Positions 1 through 11,729 of a stretch of DNA of 64,000 nt are shown in pieces. The stretch lies in assembly GCF_901933205.1 (NCBI RefSeq), contig NC_044600.1, forward strand, positions 4,440,501-4,504,500, read 5' to 3'. The translations under genes were made by a program, and so were the position numbers. The DNA comes from Camarhynchus parvulus (taxonomy: Eukaryota > Chordata > Aves > Passeriformes > Thraupidae). Below the pieces are notes generated by a model. That model ran no database searches. It had not been told where the DNA came from and saw only the letters and a program-made list of their open reading frames with translations. The first letter of the stretch is position 1, and the number at the start of each line of letters is the position of its first letter.

Positions 1-74
1 TCAGTCATGGAATTCTACCTGAAATTAGAGCTCAGAGCCCTCCCAGTGCCCAAAGCGGCTCCAGGAGATCTGGG

Positions 75-187
75 CAGGGACTTGGGACAAGGGATGGAGG
101 GACAGGACACAGGGAATGGCTTCCCGCTGCCAGAGGGCAGGGATGGGTGGGGTATTTGGGAAGGAATTTTGGTCTTGTCCTTTGCAG
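75..187 (+). mobile_element. CR1 LINE fragment (internal 3' region)
   Basis: This stretch resembles the part of avian CR1 that reads 'GGACAAGGG...GGACACAGGGAATGGCTTC...GAGGGCAG...GGGATATTGGGAAGGAATT', as I recall the family. It is clearly decayed and stops without the usual continuation near 187. It is a 5'-truncated, non-coding relic. The strand is that of the CR1 sense direction. The assignment rests on remembered family sequence, so the ends are approximate. Confidence 0.55.
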
Positions 188-453
188 GGTAGCTTTAAGT
201 CATCCAGTGTTTTCACAGTGCTGTCAAACCGAGGGTTCTTCAGTGCATGGAAAAATCATCAATGCCTCCAACCTGGAGTCAATGGATTAATGAGGAAGTT
301 GATCCAAAGCAGACTGGAGTTAATGGGGGTATTCTGACCAACCTCAGGGGTTGCCCCAAAGCTTCCCAGCAGCCCTGCAGAGATCCAGGTGAGTTCCCTG
401 GTGGAGATGGAGTTTGTGCCCACAGGCTCCTCAAATTGCCCAGATATTCCTCA

Positions 454-647
454 TGGGAAGGGCTGGCCAGCCTTGGCAGAATTCCCCAGGGCAGGGGTTC
501 AGTCCCCATCCCTGAGGGACTCACAAGCCCCGTGGATGTGGCACTTGGGGGCATGGCTCAGTGGTGGCCCTGGCAGTGCTAGATTAATGATTTGACTGGA
601 TTATTTCAGAGGGCTTTTCCAACCTAAACAATTCTGTGATTCCATAT
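454..647 (+). mobile_element. CR1 LINE 3' end
   Basis: The segment carries the diagnostic CR1 3' tail in sense orientation: a 'CCCCATCCCTGAGG' stretch near 507, 'GTGGATGTGGCACTTGGGG' at about 533-551, 'GACTGGATTATTTCAGAGG' near 595-613, 'CTTTTCCAACCTAAAC' near 615-630, and the terminal 'ATTCTGTGATTCC' microsatellite-like end. It is 5'-truncated as usual for CR1 and has no coding capacity. The subfamily differs from the fragment at 75-187, so the two are probably independent insertions. Confidence 0.78.
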
Positions 648-3600
648 TGTTCTGGGCTGAGCTTCCATCACTGCTCCAAATGACATCCACTGTCCCAAGG
701 CATTTGAATTCTTCTCAGATTTTTATTGCTTTATATTAGATTTTATTTTGCTTATAAAGGTACAAGTGAGCACAGTAAATCTGTATATAAAAATAAACCC
801 CATTTGTTGGTATCTTCTAACCTATGGACTGCTCTGGACATGGCCAAGGAGCCCAAGCTCCCTCTCACTCTCCCAGGCTTTAGGAATCAGTCAGTATTTG
901 TGTCACTCCAATGACAAATCACCACTATAATGAGGTTTTATCCTTTTAAAACAAAATAACTTGTATTAATTCCTTGATTTAGTAATTGAAGCCTTGACTT
1001 TTAAAGGGGGGGCAGGTGTTTGTTTTGATTAATAGGACACATTCCCTGTGTATCACAGAACTTTACTAAATCTTAGTAATGGTGTGGGGGTCAGTGTCAC
1101 TGTTATTATAGAAATGATAATTATATCTTTGGGAAGCTGTCAGAAAAGTATCTTTACCAGGAGTCAGAGCAGTGTAAACAGACTGTACAGGCAGGCACTA
1201 CCCTCTCCATCAATAGGTAAACAATCTTTGTTAAGCTCATCTTGATAGTCTTATTTTGTTGCCACATTTTAATTACTCATCCTGTCTGTTTATATTCCAC
1301 TGCGTTCTGCTGAAGATACAAGCTTTAAAAATCATTGGTATTTAGGAAAATCCAAAGCTGGGGTGATGCATGCTCAGGTGCTAATTTATTTACATCAATT
1401 AATTTCAGGCCCCTGATGTAAACCAATTAGTATTCAACACTTAATGGAGTCATTATCTGTCAGATTAGCTTTTAGAAATGCTTGTCACTGCTACAGGACC
1501 AGGCAGCAGAACTTTGCTAATAAAACTAGCAGAATTAATGGAGTGAACAGCATAGATAATGACTTAATGTGGAACATACAGTATAGAAAAGAGACTGAAC
1601 AACTGTCTTCAAGAAATTAAGATATCATTGAGCTGGCTACTTTATTCCAAAACTGAGCTCAGATGGGCTCTTTGGAAACATCAAAGGTGTCTCGCTAAGC
1701 CTTTGCAAAGTTTATTTCAGAAGAAATAACTTCCACCCTTTGTGCCTCACATGCTCCAGCCCAGCTTGGTGTGGCACACAAAGAGCAGCTCCTCGTGGCA
1801 CCTCCCTGCTGTCACTCCAGGCTGCTCCTGCCCAAGGACTGGGAATTACTGGGAGCACCCAAGTTACGGAGCTGCGCCTGTGGGTGCCGCCTGAACTTCC
1901 CCAGGTGAGCCCTCCTTTGGGGATGCACTGATCACCTGCTGTGAGGGAATGCAAAATGAGTTCCATTTGGGCAGCAATGTTTGCCCATTGTTTTGTTCTT
2001 CCAGGTTAAATTCCCTTTTTTGTGTGTTTTGTAATTTTCCGTGTGTGCTTTGAGGTCAGTCTGGTTGTTCTGGTGCCTTGGGGACAGATGACACCTGTGC
2101 TAAAGTCATCCCTGCATGGGGGCAAATCACAGAGCTTAATTCCTACTTAAGCTTTAAAAAGAATGCAAGTACATCCTAAAATATCATAATGGTGTATTTG
2201 TACAGCAATTCCTGTGATTTGTGCTTCACTGGGAACTGTGGCACTGACCTGCATGTGAGTCTGGTGACATTGATCTCACTGCAGGGACAGTCCTGCACCT
2301 TCACTCTCTCTCTCATGTCCTGACTCAGGGGTTAGGGGCTGGTCTGGGGGCCATGGGGTCATCAATATGTCCATAATGGCAAGAGGAATTCCTCTCCGTC
2401 ATTATATCTGTGACTGCATTTGGAGAAAAGTCACTAAAAGTGACTAAGCCACAGTGATGCTGTTCACGTTCAGGTGCTCCTTTCCTTGTCACAGCACCAA
2501 AATTTGAACCCTGCCACAAAATAAGAGAGAATAAAACTGTTGTGAAGCTGTATTATTTACTGTTCTTAGAACAAATTGTGATGTCCTGCCAGCTCTGTGC
2601 TGCTCACCTGAGCTCTTGTTCTTGCTGGGTAACCAGAGCAGTTCTTGCAGTTTTAGGTTTTGCACCTTTTAGGAAACACTGTGAGACACGTGTCTTCAAC
2701 CACAGGGATAATTTCACACATTTGTAAAGTCTTCCTTCTTTAAATAACTGCCTTAACAGCCTGTATATCCCTCCTCCATCCTTATAGAATTGATGTACAT
2801 TGATGGCTATTTATGCCTAGTTTACAATAATATTGGTTTTTGCATTGATTGTGGTTGTTCTCCTTGATAGTTTTCTCCTTTCCAGAGGGACTCAGTTTCT
2901 GGCACAAAATCAACATTTACATTTGATTTTCAGCACAGCAAGTGGCTGCTGAGAGTGACTGAGAGGGAAATGGATGCCTGTGCACCTCCCTCCAGGAATA
3001 CCACCTCATTTCATTCATCTCCACTGCCCAAGAACCTTCTCACCTTCCCCAGCCCTAAGGCCTCTTTCCAGGAGTATTCCAAAGGAGGAGGGAGACCAAA
3101 CGTGGCTCTCAGGGTGTAGGGGAGGTGATGTTGCACTGTCCTAACTTCCAATATTGGAAAAAGCCCTTGATGACAGCTAGACATGAAATATCCTGTCCCT
3201 GTCATATCCATCCCCCATGGAACCACAAACATCTGCTGTCCCAACACCCCTGTGCCAGAGGTTTTAAGGATATCAGTGACAGAGAGTATTTGTAGATTTG
3301 TTTTCCAGTCATTGCAGCAGAAAATCCTCAGCTGTGTGATTTTCTCCTCCAGCTGTTTGTCTGTGGGATCCCTGGAGTGGGAGACCTTGGGCCATGAGGA
3401 AGGAGAGGTTTGGAAGCAGCCTCAGGAAGGTACAAGTGCTGCCAGAGGGATGTGTTCCATATCTGGGTAAGCTGGGCATCACCTTGGAGGGCCACTGTCA
3501 TCTTTGGGAGGAAAAGAAGCTGATTTCATAAACTTCTGGCTCAGCTGAAGTTCATTTTAATATCTGTAAAGAAATTTCAACCTGGATTAACCTCCACTAT

Positions 3601-4679
3601 GCTCAGATTTCATTGTGAACATTTTTTACAGCTGTTCAGAGTTTTCTGCTGTTGCAAAGAACAATTAATTTGGGGAACAATAATTCCTGGCTTCAAAGCC
3701 TGTATCCATATGGCTATCAAGGCAGTTTGTAATTCCATAATTGAAATCATAGATGACTGCTGCAGCATCCTCAGAGGGGCTGGGTTTTTTGGAATGGTTT
3801 TTTTTGTTTCCCTACTAGTTCCCCTTTCTCATCAGCCCAAATATTTGCTGGTCTTACCTCAGAACTGGTGATGTGACACCACTGTGTCCTTTGTAGGGCA
3901 CAATAAGAGGTGACACCACTCAGATGCTGCTTTGTGGTCCTACCTACTGGAGATGCCCCTTTGAAAGGAGAGGAAATTGCTGTTGGATAACATCACTGCC
4001 TCCATCACAGCTGGCACTGGCTGGTGCAGATACATGTTTACATTTTGCTTGGAAGATGTAAACACTAATTAAGCATTAATGTTAATGGGGCCTGGGCCCC
4101 TGGCTCTGCCCTGGCTGCTGTCCACCTCACCCTGCTCACTATCTGTGCTTCCTGGCAGAAAATAAGGATAATTATTTATTCCTTTCCAAAGAGGGAGGGA
4201 AGGGACACCAGGGAGGGTCACGTAAGGACAGAATATTGTGTTACTGGGAATAAAACCAAATCCTATCAGCCTGAGAGGAAGGCAGGAGTGGTTGTTATCC
4301 CAGGTTCCATTGTAGATGTGATCACTCAATACCCTCTATATTTCCTGTTCTCAATTCCTGCCTCCCAGCTCGGGCAGTTTGCTGGGAAAAGCCTCTCCAG
4401 TTTGCCATAACCCAGGGACAGGATGGATCAGCACTGAGTGCAGGGGATGTGAAGCAGCATCCAGTCCTGCCGTGGTGCAGAAAATCTACCTTTCAGTTTT
4501 AATTCTCTGCAAAAAAGCCTTTCCTGTTCCTGCTCCCTCTTTATGCACTGCTGTGGGATGCACTGGTTGTGGAGGAGCCTCCAGCACAGCCTGGCCCTGC
4601 CGTGGTTGTGGCTTGGCCATTGCAGGGCTTTGATGGCAGATTTTCCATTTTCCCTTTGCTCGGCCCCGGCGAGAGCCAA
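648..4679. other. Intergenic, downstream side of POU3F4; no gene seen
   Basis: No reading frame here is longer than about 95 codons, and none has a recognisable domain or splice-flanked structure. Composition is moderately AT-rich. The stretch 1340-1620 stands out as enhancer-like and is listed separately. The remainder shows no repeat family that I recognise. Confidence 0.6.
1340..1620. promoter_or_regulatory. Candidate enhancer with long inverted repeat
   Basis: This block is AT-rich, free of repeats, and dense in homeodomain-type TAAT/ATTA cores. It contains a near-perfect palindrome at 1381-1430, with arms CTAATTTATTTACATCA and TGATGTAAACCAATTAG (15 of 17 positions pair) around a 16-nt centre. 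TGATGTAAAC resembles a forkhead or PBX/MEIS-type site. The look is that of a conserved developmental non-coding element, but conservation is not testable here. Confidence 0.3.
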
Positions 4680-5100
4680 CGCTAATTAGGGAGGGTAATT
4701 CCTCCCAAACGGGTCCTCTCCCTTTGTGAGCCCGTGGGTTTGCCAGGAGAATAAAAGCTCCCTGATTGTCCCCTCCTTTCAGCCCTTCCCCTGATGAGGA
4801 GTGTTGCTACACCTAATAAATTAAAGGACACAAAGTTAATGAATTTTTCATTTGAACTCACAGCTAGGTATGGATTAGCGAGGCTGACGTTGCTGAAGAG
4901 CTCAGAATTAGGAAGGGTCCTACAGGGACATTTTCCTCTTTGCTCAAATCTTTTCATTCACCTTTTCAAGCATTATCTTGCTGGGCAGAAAGAGTTCTTT
5001 TCACGCCGTATAGCCCGTGGGGTCTGCTTTTTTTTCCACATAAATGTGATCATTCATTTTGTTTGTCTAATGGATAAAAATAAAGGGCAGTGTGAGTGAC
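4680..5100. promoter_or_regulatory. Candidate conserved non-coding element
   Basis: This non-repetitive, AT-rich block has many homeodomain cores (CTAATTAGG at about 4682, CTAATAAATTAAAG near 4812, TTAATGAA near 4836) and an ATGTGATCATTCATTTTG stretch near 5044. A 101-codon plus-strand frame (4794-5099) crosses it but has no protein-like features. Function as a POU3F4 enhancer is inference from motif density and location only. Confidence 0.22.
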
Positions 5101-8100
5101 ATTCAGACAGCTTTTCTCCTCAAAGAGAAGGGATTCATGCGATCCTGAGCAGCACTCTGGAGCACACTGAGCATTCAGAGTCCCAATTCCTTTAAATTCC
5201 AGTTGACACCAGTGGAAAGTTGGTTTTCCCCCACTTGAGCAGGGCTGGGAGCTGCAGGCAGCTTGGCCTTGTAAATAAAACTACACTCAACTTACTTAAA
5301 AATTAATTTTAAGTTAATATCAAAGGACCTGAACGATTCAGAATTATTTGCTGAATATGAATTTCAAAAGATTGCAGCTGCTTTTAGTGTGCAAAATGAG
5401 TTCTGCTTCCTGGAGCCAAACCTGCACATGCTCCATTTGGAGGGAAACATTAATTTGTTATCCCTGTATTCCTTGCCCAAATTAAACCTTTCCCTAAGAA
5501 CTTCAGTTTGCCTTCACCTGCCTTTTGACACTCTGAAAGACTCATTAAAAGAGTGAATCAGGTTTTTGGTTAAAACCAGAAGCTGTTGGAATGCACAAGA
5601 GGTTGGGGAGGGTGGGAGGACTGGTGTCACTTCCCTCATGGGGTCCTTACTCTGGACCAACCCAAAACTCCAATCCCAGTGAGCTCTGGCTTTCCCACCC
5701 CACCAAATTCATGGCTGAAATAACTTTGAGATCATTTCTAGTTAGAACAGAGCCAAGAGGGATCTTTTGTGATGCTTCAAGACACAATGGAGAGGAGGGG
5801 CAGAAATTACTGCAAAAATTAAAAGTTGAAAAAAGGGAAAAACCCCACAGTAAATCCCACCAGCTTCTTGCAGGAGCCCTGGTGTCTGACATGGAGATCC
5901 ATGGGGAAAGGGGAGCTGGAGGTGCTGGGCAGTGGGATGGATGGGGTGAGGATGCTCCCTGCAGCCCCTGGATGTGGGAGCTGCTCCCAGCAGTCTGGTT
6001 CTGCCTCTGGGCTTTCACCACCCTTCCCTGTGAAAGGTGGCAGTGGGTGTTTGCCCAAATCCTCCTGCTGGGATCCCACTGTCTCTGTTTCACTCTTAAA
6101 ACTGGAAATGACATTTTTATTCAGTTTCTGCCCTAAACCTTTAAGTTTTATTGCTGACTGCTTTTGTAATAACTGTATGCTGCACCTATAAATGCACTTC
6201 AGCAGCAGATTATTTTATGCAATAAAGGTGCAAAGGCCTTTGGGAAGAACCTATTGCCCACTTCAAGCAGAAACACTCCATGCAGGAGAGATTTCTCCAC
6301 TTCATAAATAATTTGGGATCAAAGATCCTGGCACTGGGTTAGGCAAGGGTGAGTGTAAATCTGGCTTTTACTGAGATTCATGTTTCTATTAAAAAGTAAT
6401 TGCAAGGAACAAATCCTGATTGTCTTAATAACTGATATTTATGTCCCTCAAGCAGCAGAATGGATCCATCATGTTATACACAGCTCTGAAAAAAGGATTA
6501 GCACTGCTTGTATCCCTTTTTCCATTGCTGCTCCTATTCCCTTGTCTTGGATCTCCCAGAGCTCATACAAGTTACCTAGAATTCCCTTTCCTAACCTAGA
6601 AACTGCTGCCACCTTCCAATTCAGGTAAGAAAGAGCTGGGAAATGATCCCAAGTAGGGAAAATTTCATTTCTGGTCTTGGTGGCAAGTTTCAAAACCCCC
6701 AGCACAAGTGGTGATGAGCAATTCCCGTGCCTGTGGACCTGCCTGTGTTTGCACCATCTGCCAGTGGGAGTATTTGGAAAACTTTTGGGGGTGGAGGGAG
6801 GTATATTCCTCTGGGGATTAATTTTGTGCAAATCTTGCTGTCAAACACTCCAGAAGCTGATGCCCTTGTGAGGGGTGCTCTAACCAAGGTCTCTCCTGCT
6901 CTAATGGCAAAGGAGAAGGGTCCCCAACAGCTGCCAAGGGGGCACCTCGAAGGTGCAGAGCAAAGTGCAGAGATTAATCAGGAGTATAAGTGAAAATTAG
7001 TTATGAATGACATCTCAGGAATACAGGTTTTTTGCTTATAGATTAGGTTTACCATTTCCTTCTGACTTTTTTTTTATTCTTATATGAAAAGAAAGTTATT
7101 GCAATCTGTTGATGGCATCAGGACAGAGTGGGAGGGATATTCCAATGATTGCTTCTCCAGTTAAAATATTTCCAAGTGCTGCTCTTCCCTCTTTTTCAAG
7201 GATGACTACTCTTGCTGAGCATCTCTGTGGGTTGTTTTCTGATTTTTTTTAAGTGAATGTAACTTCTTGGAGCAGAGAGAATTTCAGTGTACACATTTGC
7301 TTTGTGGCACTTCCTAATTTGTCCAGGCTGATTTGCAACTCAAACAGTAAAAAAAAAATTATTTCTAAAAGTACTTTTTAATGGAACCAAAAGGGATTCC
7401 AGAGGAAATATTCAGAGACAACCAACACTTCTGCATCATAAATGTGCTGTGTTTCTTCCTACTTCCCCCATTCACTATTACACTTGCAAACAATTCGTCG
7501 TTGATAATTAATATTAATTCCATCTGCTTAATTGACAGAATTACCAGGGGGTGACGAGATCGGCTTCCCAGTATTAAATAATTTTTACCAATTTGTAGTG
7601 CTCAGCTTGCTGCTCTGCTGATTTCCCAGTTGCTCCATCTCCTGCATCTCCAGGCAGACACAGGGGGAATCACAGAGCTCGGGAATCCGGGCTCGGCAGC
7701 CGGAGCCTTCTCTGGGAGAGCACCGAGCCTGTGCCTGATTACCCAGCCATGGGATCCTCCTGCTGCTGCTGGAACACCAGAGACCTCCACAATATATTGC
7801 TTGGGTACATCCCACGGCGTTCAGCACTGTGAAAAAACCACAATTTTTGTCTAATCAGGAGCTTTTCTGCTCAGCTCAACAGCACTGCTGTGCACCCTTC
7901 ATCACCATCATCCACAGCGCTGTTTGCTGTGGGGACACATTGCATTAATATTTTCATGTTCAAACACAGCAAAAATTACATGGGCAGCCTGAGTTTTTCT
8001 GTGCAAGAGCTCAGACACTTCCCCCAAAAAAATTTACAAAAAGAATTTTAATTTTTGTTTTAGAATGCAGACCAAATATTCAGCATGTGGAATGGAGTGA

Positions 8101-11100
8101 AAAATACCCTGCTTGAGGAATTAAGTTTATTTTTTTATTTTAATTGAATTTGTAAGGGCTCTTTTCTCTAGTGCAAGAATAGTTACTCCTAAAAGGATCT
8201 TCAGTGATGATTTTGCTGCACAGGTGGTTCTGGAGTGCAGAGGCTGTGTTAGCACCACGGATGTTCAGGAACTCAGCCACACTCAGTAACAGCCCCAAAA
8301 ATTTGCTGAACCCAGCACTGCCCTTACACACCAAAGCCCCCCCCCTCCCCACCCCACTTCAGCCCACCCCCTAATTAATGGTTTTTTCTCTTTTTTAGTG
8401 TTCTTTCTCATTTTTAGCTTGCTGTGCCAAAGCACACCCAGCTGGGCACAGGTGAGGCTGAACCCCCCCATCTCCTGCCTGACCCTTTTTTGCTCCCCTG
8501 TTCCCACTCCTCTCATTCCCCTCCCTCCTCCCTTGTTTTGCAGAACAGGAGGAACTTCCCTTGCCCAGGAGGACAATGGGAACCCATCACTGCAGGGCTG
8601 GGCTGTCACCAAGGAGCTGCCCCAAGGACACCTGGCCCTATTTGGGAATTTCAGTGTATTTCAACACAGGAGGTAAATGATGGACAAAGAACAAGAAACA
8701 GCATTGAATTCCTGTGACCAGGTTTAAAAGGCTGTTTAAAAACCTGGTGGAACTTTCTTTTGAAATTTTCTTTCCATTCTTTCTTTCAGGTTTTGGTTTC
8801 CATAAAGCACTTGGGATGTAAGATTTGGGATAACTGATTTAACCATGCACCTTTTCTCACCTATCAGCCCAGTTCTTCCTGTCCTCTTCTCCTGTGTCCA
8901 GGGTCTCAGTCCCTGCTGGGTACCACCTATTAGTTAACATTAAATCATGTATTTCTATTTATGTGATACTAATCCTGGCTTGGTGCCTACCCTACATTCT
9001 TAATTCTTTGCAACTGATAACATTTTATGTATGTATATTTATTTTTTAATACTCTATTACAAAACAAATAAAAAAGGGTGCTAGTGATATACCATAAAAT
9101 AAAATAAATATCAATGACATCATTATATTTAATGTTTTGGCTTTACTTTTCATACACTTGTAATAACTGCCATTTTAATGACCTGTTATTTTCATTACCA
9201 ACTATCAGATCAGATGTGATTTTGAAAAAACAGTGTAATTTTCCAGAGTAATTTGTTTGAGGTAATAGTAGGAAATAATACACTTAATGATTTTGCATAT
9301 TTTACTTTCACAGCTCTTCTTAAACAGGAGTTACCTGGAGCTTGAGATAACTTTGAGCTTTGAGCAGCTCTCAGGAACCCAGGGCTGCTGCTGGTTTGGG
9401 AGGTTTTGTCTCCAGACTGAATTTCTTCATCCTTTAGAGTTGACAGAAACTTTCTTTTTTTGACAGGAAAATTCAGTGTGAATCCAGTGATTTGTGGTGT
9501 TTGTTATGGGAACAAGGTATCAGAATTTTAATGCCTGGTATGGCCTGTGAAATCCATAAACATTTAACAGAACCATAAATACTGATTTTAACCTTTTTAC
9601 TGTGCCATAGCTGGACTGGCCCCACTGCCTGGCATCCCCCAGGTCACCACTGTGGACATGAGGGATCAAACAGCACCAATCCAACAAGGTAAGAGCAGCC
9701 TGGTTTGTTATCCTCTCCCTTGGAATATATGAGGTGTTACCACAGCATTTTCCTGCCTTAGGCTGGGGCAAGAGGAAGAAATGGCACAGAATAAATCCCC
9801 TGAAAAGAGAGTTGTGTGATGGAGATTGAATCAGGTGCCACTGAACTCACCCCTTTTACCACTCCTGTGCCCAGAAGAATTAGCAACAACTCAGGATGAG
9901 AGGTGGAAGTGTTTTCTGTAGGAAATAAGGAAAAAACCCTCAAGTCTTTTCTGCTAAAAGAATTGTTTGGTATTCTTTGTTGGATGTGCTTCATATTGGA
10001 CAAACCAGCAAAAAAGCATTTTATGGTCAAGGATGAAGAATGCTAGAGAGCAAGAAATATTCACAGTGAGTTTGACACTTGGAGGTCATCTGAACTGGTG
10101 TGCAGCATAGGAAATGGGCATAAAGCTGGGCAGAGTTCAGTTTCTAACCTGGATTTAGGATGGAGGTCTGTAAGGGGTGTTCTCTCTCACTGGGCTGGGC
10201 TGGAATTGCTCCAAAACTGTTTCTGTCCAAGGAGGGGCATCCAGAGAGATTCCATAGGGAAGGAAAATCCTGCCCAGAGGGCTGAGAGCCAACATGGGTG
10301 TGGGATGGGCAGGTTTCTGTGCCCTGAACACCCAACCCCATGGAGTCAGAGGCAGGAGAGCAGATCCCAGGGAGGGGAGCCCAGGAGCTTTCCCAGCATC
10401 TGTGGTGCTCATCTGCATCCCATCCTGGGATGGCTGGGAAGGGGCCACGAGTTTCCCAGGTCCAGCTGAGACAGCTCCAAGTGATGCTGTACCACAAAGG
10501 TTCCCCACCACAGGGAACTGGGAACTCAAAAAATCTCAGAGTTTGTCATTTTCTCGTGCACCATCCTGAAAAATCTTTGAACTGAGCTTTGTACTTGAAA
10601 TCTAATCCTGTTATAAATATCTTACTATGCAACTGCATGTTTTTTCTGAGCAAACCACTGCCAGCCACATCACCATGTATTCATTTCTGCAGAGATCTTG
10701 TTACAAAGGCAGATTTTCTGAGGCTCTACTACAGCTTTACTACACTATGAAGAACATACGAGAGTAAACCCCACACCATTACATTTTCCATTAGGAACTC
10801 CTCGTGGCTGAATAACTGGGAGTGTGTTGCATCCTCTCCCTGCTGCAGCTGGGAGAAGTTTGGGCTGAGCAGGGCAGGATTTTGTGTTTCTAAGGTGCTG
10901 TGCTGGGTTTGTGTAGCACCAGCTACAGATCTGCCCACTCTAGTGAAAAGCAGGATTGTACAGAAGGATTCAACCCTGGAAAAGCTTGACATGGACAGAA
11001 TTCCCATTGCTGAACTGTTTCCTTTGTGAAGAATTTGTATCAAAGATAATAAAGTTTTAAATCAATAGTCTGAACGTATGCAGAGCTATAATCTTTGTAG

Positions 11101-11675
11101 ATTTGGTAATCCCCCGTGACATTTACAGGACAGTTTCTGCAAACTCAGAATTCCAGAGCTGAATTAGCATTTCTGAGGTGTAGGAGATCCCCTGTGTCCG
11201 TGTGATGTGTGTGGAGCAGCAGAGAATCATAAACTCACGTCTGACAGTATTTGTATTTAAGTTATGCAACTCCATTTCAAGATTTAGGGTGGAAAAAAGG
11301 AGGCTGGGGCTGATTTTCCCTGTCTGGGAGAGTTTTCTGGCAGGATTTTGATTTTTTCCCTGTCTCCCTGAGCCGTGTGGAGCCTTGGGAGCCCGGCACA
11401 AGGCCAGCCCTGCTTTGCCCCTGTAACTCACAGAATTTGTGCCACGGAGTCGGACCCCCAGCACCTGCTGGGAGCCTTTCAAGCTGCTTTAACTGGATCA
11501 CAAGTTCCCAACTGTAGATAGATGTAACAGAGACTAATCCCATAATCTGGACAGAAGTACAAGCCCTGGATGGGGAGCAGCTCGTGTTACCTCCAGTTGT
11601 CCTTCAGTGATGGCAGGGGAGCTCAGACACTCTCATCTCCCCCAGCCACTTTTTGGTGAGTAAGATCTGTGGGCT
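5101..11675. other. Intergenic; chance reading frames only
   Basis: The longest frames are an overlapping pair on opposite strands at 5591-6136 (181 codons, plus) and 5647-6114 (155 codons, minus). Neither shows a known domain, and both have the low-complexity composition of unselected sequence. The stretch 7440-7610 contains a 14-bp perfect AT palindrome and is listed separately. Positions 8960-9160 are very AT-rich, with repeated AATAAA-like strings. I recognise no transposon here. Confidence 0.55.
7440..7610. promoter_or_regulatory. Candidate homeodomain-rich element
   Basis: The perfect palindrome AATTAATATTAATT lies at 7506-7519, followed by CTTAATTGACAG, which looks like an NK-homeodomain or TGIF-type composite. 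Flanking DNA is repeat-free. The call is based on motif content alone. Confidence 0.22.
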
Positions 11676-11729
11676 GATTTGATTTGATTTATTTGATTTG
11701 ATTTGATTTGATTTGATATGATTTGATTT
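11676..11729. repeat. (GATTT)n microsatellite
   Basis: About ten units of the pentamer GATTT run through the tract, with one shortened unit near 11690 and one GATAT variant near 11716. It is imperfect and short. Confidence 0.9.

Noticed and set aside
5591..6136. 181-codon plus frame
   Set aside because: Opposed by a 155-codon minus frame over the same bases, with no domain, no start context support and no splice structure.
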